Positions 8,472 to 12,405 of a stretch of 12,405 nucleotides of DNA are shown in pieces. A model generated the notes under the pieces. That model ran no database searches and was not told where the DNA came from. It was given only the letters and a program-made list of their open reading frames with translations. The DNA is taken from the NCBI GenBank assembly GCA_036939755.1, contig JALLAZ010000738.1:1-12405 (forward strand), in the 5' to 3' direction. Numbering within the stretch: position 1 is the first letter of the stretch; the number at the start of each line of letters is the position of its first letter. A program made the position numbers and the translations under genes. The DNA is from Stephanodiscus triporus. Its lineage: Eukaryota; Bacillariophyta; Thalassiosirophyceae; Thalassiosirales; Thalassiosiraceae.

Positions 8472-11400
8472 TTACCCCTTCTTAAGGCGAAAGGCTTTGT
8501 GCTTTAAGGAGCGAATCCTGCCAATCTTCTTGGTGTCACCACCACTGCTGCCCGCCACTCCTGTTGTTTTGTTATCAGATTGTTCCTTGAGAGTTGAGCT
8601 TTGAATTGTATTGTCGTCAATTTTAGTATTGTCCTCAATTGGAAAAAATGCATCCGGAAGGGAGCTCTTAATTTCTAGAGTGCTTCCCATGTCGAGAGTG
8701 CATCTACCCCGCTCACGTCGCCTGTGATATCTAGAGCGCGACCGGTCATGTATTGATCCTCCTGAATTCTGGTTGCTTAAGCAGTATCGATATTCCCTGT
8801 AATGGTCCCTAATTTCCTCCTCAACTACTGATGCAATGGTTGAATCATCGTCGATAAGCTCGTCGAATGGGACACAGATGAAATCGGTGATATTGTTGAT
8901 ACTGTCATCAAACCAGGAAGGATTACATCCAGCTTGTGCAACGTAAGTTGAATCATTAGAATGAAGAGATACCGCTTTGGTTTCCTTGGATATGGTTGTC
9001 TCGTTGGATTTTAAAGATATACAATATGTATCATTGTCGCAGTCGTTGCCAGATGAAGTTGACTCCTCGCACTTGACATCATTCTCTACATCCTGCAATG
9101 CGTTTCCCGCTGATTTTTTGTCGTCGGCATTAGTTGAATTCTCGTCACCCAATTCAACCTTTTTTTGATCACAGAACAATACGGTTGGTTGAAGACTGCG
9201 TTGTATATCTGGAGGAGGGCGGCATTCCACAGAGGAAGTCACAGAGATAGCTTCGCTATCTTGCTGCATCAGTCTCTTTCTTGCAACATGTTGAAGAAGT
9301 GCACGGGCGTGAGATGACAGCGAAGTGTAGCTCGCAGGGCTTCCACGTCCTGAGTAGTCGTGGGGATCGGAGGTGTTCGAGTCCCAGCTATGACTCCTTG
9401 ATTTAATGTTGAGAGTTCTGTATCTTTGATCCAAGTCACAAATCTCAAGCTCGACGCTAGATGCTTCCACAACTACGTCTGATTCTCCCCCATCTCTTAG
9501 CAACACATCCGTTTTCTTGCTGTCAGCGAGCTCTTCCTTGTTGTCAACAACCTCTTCCCCTTCCGTGTGATAAATCAATGTACTATGATGCTGTATGTTC
9601 TCGATGACGACCTCCTTGTTTGACAAGACATTGTCTTCTAATTTAAAAGGACTGCCAAACCACGTGTAATTGAAAAATTCGCGCTCTGGCTGGTTCTCCT
9701 TCCCATTATAATCCTCATTTTCTTCTTGTTTTGCGGCTGCGCCGGCTTCGTTTCCCTCAATGGTGTGGGCTTCATTAGTCACGACATCCAGCTCCTCTAA
9801 ACCCTGCTTAAGTCGCAGCTGTTCCTCCCCTCCTTTTTCCTCGTCATTATTATTACCTTGATCAGTTATGACATGCCAATTAGCGCAGTAACACTGGAAA
9901 ATACTTGCAACGTCATCAAAGACATCAGTAAAATTACAGGTCGATGATGGAATGGAAGAATTCTGCTTGCTGCTATTTTCAAAAACGACAATGCCATCTT
10001 CATTATCAGCGCTTTTGCCTACCAAAGCGAAAGTCTTCGTGTTTGCGGTCTTTTCGGTATCCTGCGAATTCCACGTGGCATCATCGTCGTAAGCATACGT
10101 GCTTGCGATTTCTTTGCCGACGGAATACATGCTGTGGCTTGCGGTATCTGTCGTGCGAGCAGCATTCGCCTTTCGCACTAGGAGATATTGGGACCACGTC
10201 AACTCCTTCGATTTGTCCTTGCCATTGTCTTCGGACAAAGAAAACTCCTCCACGCTCGTGGGCGATCTGGAGGAGGATCTCTCAAAGTTTATCTTATTCC
10301 CGTGAGGAGGAGTAACATTCAGGCTCTGGGACCTCCCCCATTGGTTGCTGCCTTCACAGCCCTCGAGCGACGAGCTGACGGTATACTTGATATCACTGGT
10401 ACTAGTTGTCTTGTGAATTGCCGACGACGAGATCGTGGGACTGAATAAGTACTCTCGAATGCACGACTTCGGGGACGTCCTCGATGAATTGTCATCGCCT
10501 CCGTCGCTAACGAGGCTGTTCCAGCTCGATGCAGATTCAGCGAAATCGGTTCGTTTGTGCAAGTGCATATGCAGTCCATCCTCTTGGAGTTTGAACGACG
10601 AACATTCTTGAAGGATATTCTCGTCACGTATATCACGCACGAACATGGGCGATAGGAGCTCTGGCATGAGTTTCTGCCCCCCTTCGTTGATCATTGACAG
10701 TCGATTGGAGGCGGCGGATGCGAACGACCCGGGAACCTCCCGTCCGACGGCGGAGGATGGCGAGGAAAGATAGCCTTCGTCGGCAAGGAAATCGTGCCAC
10801 GAATCCTCGTTTGGAGGAAATGACAGCGATTGCGAGGCGGTGACAGTCATGCCGCCTGCAACATCCGTCGCGGCATCGCCACCGGGCTCGACGGAGTCGG
10901 CAACGGCGTAGCGATCGGTCCGATGGTGCAAGTGGATCTGATGACCTTCTCCTTGAGGTCTGGATGACGAACGCTCTTGAAGGATCTTGGCATGTCGATC
11001 ACGCACGAACATGGGCGATAGGATCTCGGGCATGGGTTTCTGAACCAACTTGTTGATCATTGAATGTTTGCTGATGGCGCCCTCCTCGATCATACCACCT
11101 CGCCCCATCGTTCTCAATTGCTCTCGTTTCTGAACCGCGGCGGCGTTGTGGGTGGCGGCATGCCTGACGGACGGCGTATCGCGTGAGTTCGCGCCGAGAC
11201 GAGTTATCTTCGCGAGAGATTCCGTCGCGACCTGGTCCTTCTCGGAGGGGGCCGTCGCTCCCTGTTCCAGATTCACCTGCACTCCGCGGCCCCCCAACGC
11301 ATCTGACGGCGCCGCCACGAAGCCCCCGTCGCCGCAGTCACGCGGCGACGCACCGATGCGACCCATCGTCTTGAACTTATTGGGGAAAGTGCCGATCCCG

Positions 11401-11942
11401 CCGAGCCTCGAAGGCCTCCGGCCTACGTCCGCCGCCCTCGCCTCCTCGGCCACTACTACATCGTCTGTGGAGAGGTCGATCGACGAGTCATTACTCTTGG
11501 GCTGAGACTCCCGCGCGGCCGACGGACCGAAGCGTCGCAGCGTCTTGTGCTTCTTGGGGAAGGCGCCGCCTCGACCGGATTGGGAGGGACCTCGCGCCGC
11601 CTCCTCGTTCGCGCCGCCCGGCGACGAGACGACGAAGTTGTTCCCCTTGCTTGGCTCCTCGTTGGAAAATTCCTCCTTGAATTGAAAGAGCTCCTGGCAC
11701 TTCTCGAGCAGGTCCCTCGACGCGACCAATTCCAATCCCAGCGTCTTGTCGTTCGGGACGTATCCGCCCCTCTCGCGCCCGATCCCCGACAAGTCCCCCG
11801 GACGTTGCTGTAGCTGCTGCCTCCTTCCGCTCATCCTCCGTCGTCGTCGAAGCGCGAGCGCCGTGACGTTGGCATCGTCGGCGGGAGGGGCGCGGTAGTC
11901 GGACGGCATACTTAATTCATCGGTTGACGCCGCACGGCGCAT
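8472..11942 (-). CDS. Hypothetical 1156-residue, largely disordered protein with internal duplications
   Basis: I do not recognise this protein. A single frame runs from an ATG at 11942 to a stop at 8472, far too long to be chance. The composition is rich in Ser, Asp, Glu and Asn with few hydrophobic runs, suggesting long disorder; no signal peptide or membrane helix is seen. Basic N-terminal segment: residues 31-41 (LRRRRRMSGRR). A basic block occurs twice, at 122-142 (GAFPKKHKTLRRFG) and 180-199 (GTFPNKFKTMGRIG), with a shorter echo at 276-283 (LRTMGRGG). A second module of about 53 residues occurs twice, at 292-343 and 413-466, with shared SMIN, QK.MPE.LSPMFVRD, ILQE.SS and HLH.RTD. An acidic middle (about 700-830) follows. 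The C-terminus is strongly basic (TKKIGRIRSLKHKAFRLKKG) and recalls the repeated basic block. The first third is clearly more GC-rich than the rest. A TATA-like string lies only 14 bases above the ATG, so the methionine at residue 12 (codon at 11909) is an alternative start. Function cannot be assigned. Confidence 0.78.
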   Translation of the reverse strand: MRRAASTDELSMPSDYRAPPADDANVTALALRRRRRMSGRRQQLQQRPGDLSGIGRERGGYVPNDKTLGLELVASRDLLEKCQELFQFKEEFSNEEPSKGNNFVVSSPGGANEEAARGPSQSGRGGAFPKKHKTLRRFGPSAARESQPKSNDSSIDLSTDDVVVAEEARAADVGRRPSRLGGIGTFPNKFKTMGRIGASPRDCGDGGFVAAPSDALGGRGVQVNLEQGATAPSEKDQVATESLAKITRLGANSRDTPSVRHAATHNAAAVQKREQLRTMGRGGMIEEGAISKHSMINKLVQKPMPEILSPMFVRDRHAKILQERSSSRPQGEGHQIHLHHRTDRYAVADSVEPGGDAATDVAGGMTVTASQSLSFPPNEDSWHDFLADEGYLSSPSSAVGREVPGSFASAASNRLSMINEGGQKLMPELLSPMFVRDIRDENILQECSSFKLQEDGLHMHLHKRTDFAESASSWNSLVSDGGDDNSSRTSPKSCIREYLFSPTISSSAIHKTTSTSDIKYTVSSSLEGCEGSNQWGRSQSLNVTPPHGNKINFERSSSRSPTSVEEFSLSEDNGKDKSKELTWSQYLLVRKANAARTTDTASHSMYSVGKEIASTYAYDDDATWNSQDTEKTANTKTFALVGKSADNEDGIVVFENSSKQNSSIPSSTCNFTDVFDDVASIFQCYCANWHVITDQGNNNDEEKGGEEQLRLKQGLEELDVVTNEAHTIEGNEAGAAAKQEENEDYNGKENQPEREFFNYTWFGSPFKLEDNVLSNKEVVIENIQHHSTLIYHTEGEEVVDNKEELADSKKTDVLLRDGGESDVVVEASSVELEICDLDQRYRTLNIKSRSHSWDSNTSDPHDYSGRGSPASYTSLSSHARALLQHVARKRLMQQDSEAISVTSSVECRPPPDIQRSLQPTVLFCDQKKVELGDENSTNADDKKSAGNALQDVENDVKCEESTSSGNDCDNDTYCISLKSNETTISKETKAVSLHSNDSTYVAQAGCNPSWFDDSINNITDFICVPFDELIDDDSTIASVVEEEIRDHYREYRYCLSNQNSGGSIHDRSRSRYHRRRERGRCTLDMGSTLEIKSSLPDAFFPIEDNTKIDDNTIQSSTLKEQSDNKTTGVAGSSGGDTKKIGRIRSLKHKAFRLKKG
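10545..11069 (-). repeat. Duplicated SMIN / LSPMFVRD / HLH.RTD module in the 1156-residue gene
   Basis: The two copies lie at about 10914-11069 and 10545-10706 on the minus strand. The strongest shared core is LSPMFVRD, preceded by MPE.L and followed by ILQE.SS and a HLH.RTD ending. The DNA copies are still similar (for example both encode the core with ATGGGCGATAG on the plus strand). Repeats of this length and order show a segmental duplication within the gene. Confidence 0.9.
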
Positions 11943-12372
11943 ATGGCATGAATCGTTTTATATATTCATTCATCTTTCTGTATTTCGGTTCTTTGTTTTA
12001 AAGGGCTTGAGTTCGATTAGGCGAACCACTCTGTCGCGCGGCTTTTCGTTTTCGTTATTTTTGATTTGACATTTATCGAAACGAAAGAAGATGAAAAGTA
12101 CAGTACCAATTCCTAAATGAAAAAGAAGCAAGTACTTAATGAATGTTGCTTGTTACTCCTATGTCTCATTTAAACTTTTCTCGGGGGACTTTTCTTGGGG
12201 GCGGAGAGGGCGGGGACTTTCGGAGATTTATCGCTTAAATTTGACGCTTTTACACCTTTTTGGTGAAATTTGTACTTTTTCTCACAAAACGAATAGTACA
12301 ATCACTGGCTCACCATCTCCAATCTCCACCCAAGAACACCCACTGAAGACATCCTCAACACCATCACTGCCA
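11943..12372. other. Probable promoter region to the left of the window edge
   Basis: No convincing gene is present. The DNA is T-rich on the plus strand (for example about 12036-12070) and lies upstream of the 1156-residue minus-strand gene. It may also lie upstream of a plus-strand gene starting near the right edge. The last 70 bases are rich in C and A (CCATCTCCAATCTCC and similar), which resembles a 5' leader rather than spacer. Confidence 0.4.
11956..11964 (-). promoter_or_regulatory. TATA-like element, TATATAAAA
   Basis: The minus strand reads GAATATATAAAACG, containing TATATAAAA, 14 bases upstream of the ATG at 11942. If it were a working TATA box, transcription would begin about 25-30 bases downstream, that is inside the annotated frame, and the first methionine available would be residue 12 at 11909. 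It could equally be a chance AT run in the leader. Confidence 0.3.
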
Positions 12373-12405
12373 ATGCAGACAACAACCTTCAGCGTCATGA
12401 ACGTA
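12373..12405 (+). CDS. Possible 5' end of a gene cut by the window edge
   Basis: An ATG at 12373 opens a frame that runs off the right edge (MQTTTFSVMNV). The preceding 70 bases are rich in C and A, as in a leader. A second frame, open from about 12298, also runs off the edge (YNHWLTISNLHPRTPTED and on), so the reading frame is not settled. No family can be recognised from so little sequence. Confidence 0.2.
   Translation, partial: MQTTTFSVMNV

Noticed and set aside
9366..9390. tRNA T-arm-like string GTGTTCGAGTCCC
   Set aside because: No acceptor stem or D-arm partner is present and it lies inside the 1156-residue coding frame.
1..12405. CRISPR array, insertion sequence or long terminal repeats
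   Set aside because: No regularly spaced repeats, transposase or integrase motifs, or long terminal repeats were seen; the repeats found are local and mostly in coding frames.

Overview
The window is nuclear DNA of a eukaryote, most likely a diatom or another stramenopile. The reasons are a spliceosomal-type GT-AG intron, long low-complexity hypothetical proteins, a vacuolar-type ATPase membrane subunit, and remains of a cellular RNA-dependent RNA polymerase of the RNA-silencing type. The organism call is an inference from gene content and style; no species can be named from the sequence alone.

Layout, left to right. Positions 1-407 are upstream DNA with a CAT/AAT-rich microsatellite ending 14 bases before a start codon. 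Positions 408-3277 (+) hold a complete two-exon gene for the V-ATPase V0 subunit a (887 residues, one 206-base intron). It carries all the family hallmarks plus a cysteine-rich lumenal loop. Converging on it, about 3669-5716 (-, possibly from 5832) is an RDR-family RNA-dependent RNA polymerase. Its conserved blocks, including the catalytic DLDGD, are present in the right order but fall in three different reading frames, with an in-frame stop and a missing linker, so it reads as a pseudogene or a gene with sequence errors. Diverging from it, 6263-7552 (+) encodes a 429-residue protein of unknown function with a coiled coil, a duplicated module of about 70 residues, a very basic stretch and a 13-residue tandem repeat. 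After a 919-base stretch with no convincing gene, 8472-11942 (-) is an intact 1156-residue open frame of unknown function with two sets of internal repeats. The last 460 bases look like a promoter region, perhaps shared with a gene starting at the right edge.

The genes do not form a pathway. V-ATPase subunit a is housekeeping (proton pumping into vacuoles and other acidic compartments). The RDR remnant belongs to small-RNA amplification. The two long hypothetical proteins look largely disordered and repeat-built, which fits lineage-specific proteins. The least familiar items are the internally duplicated modules of the 1156- and 429-residue proteins, the cysteine-rich loop in the V-ATPase, and the multiply broken RDR.
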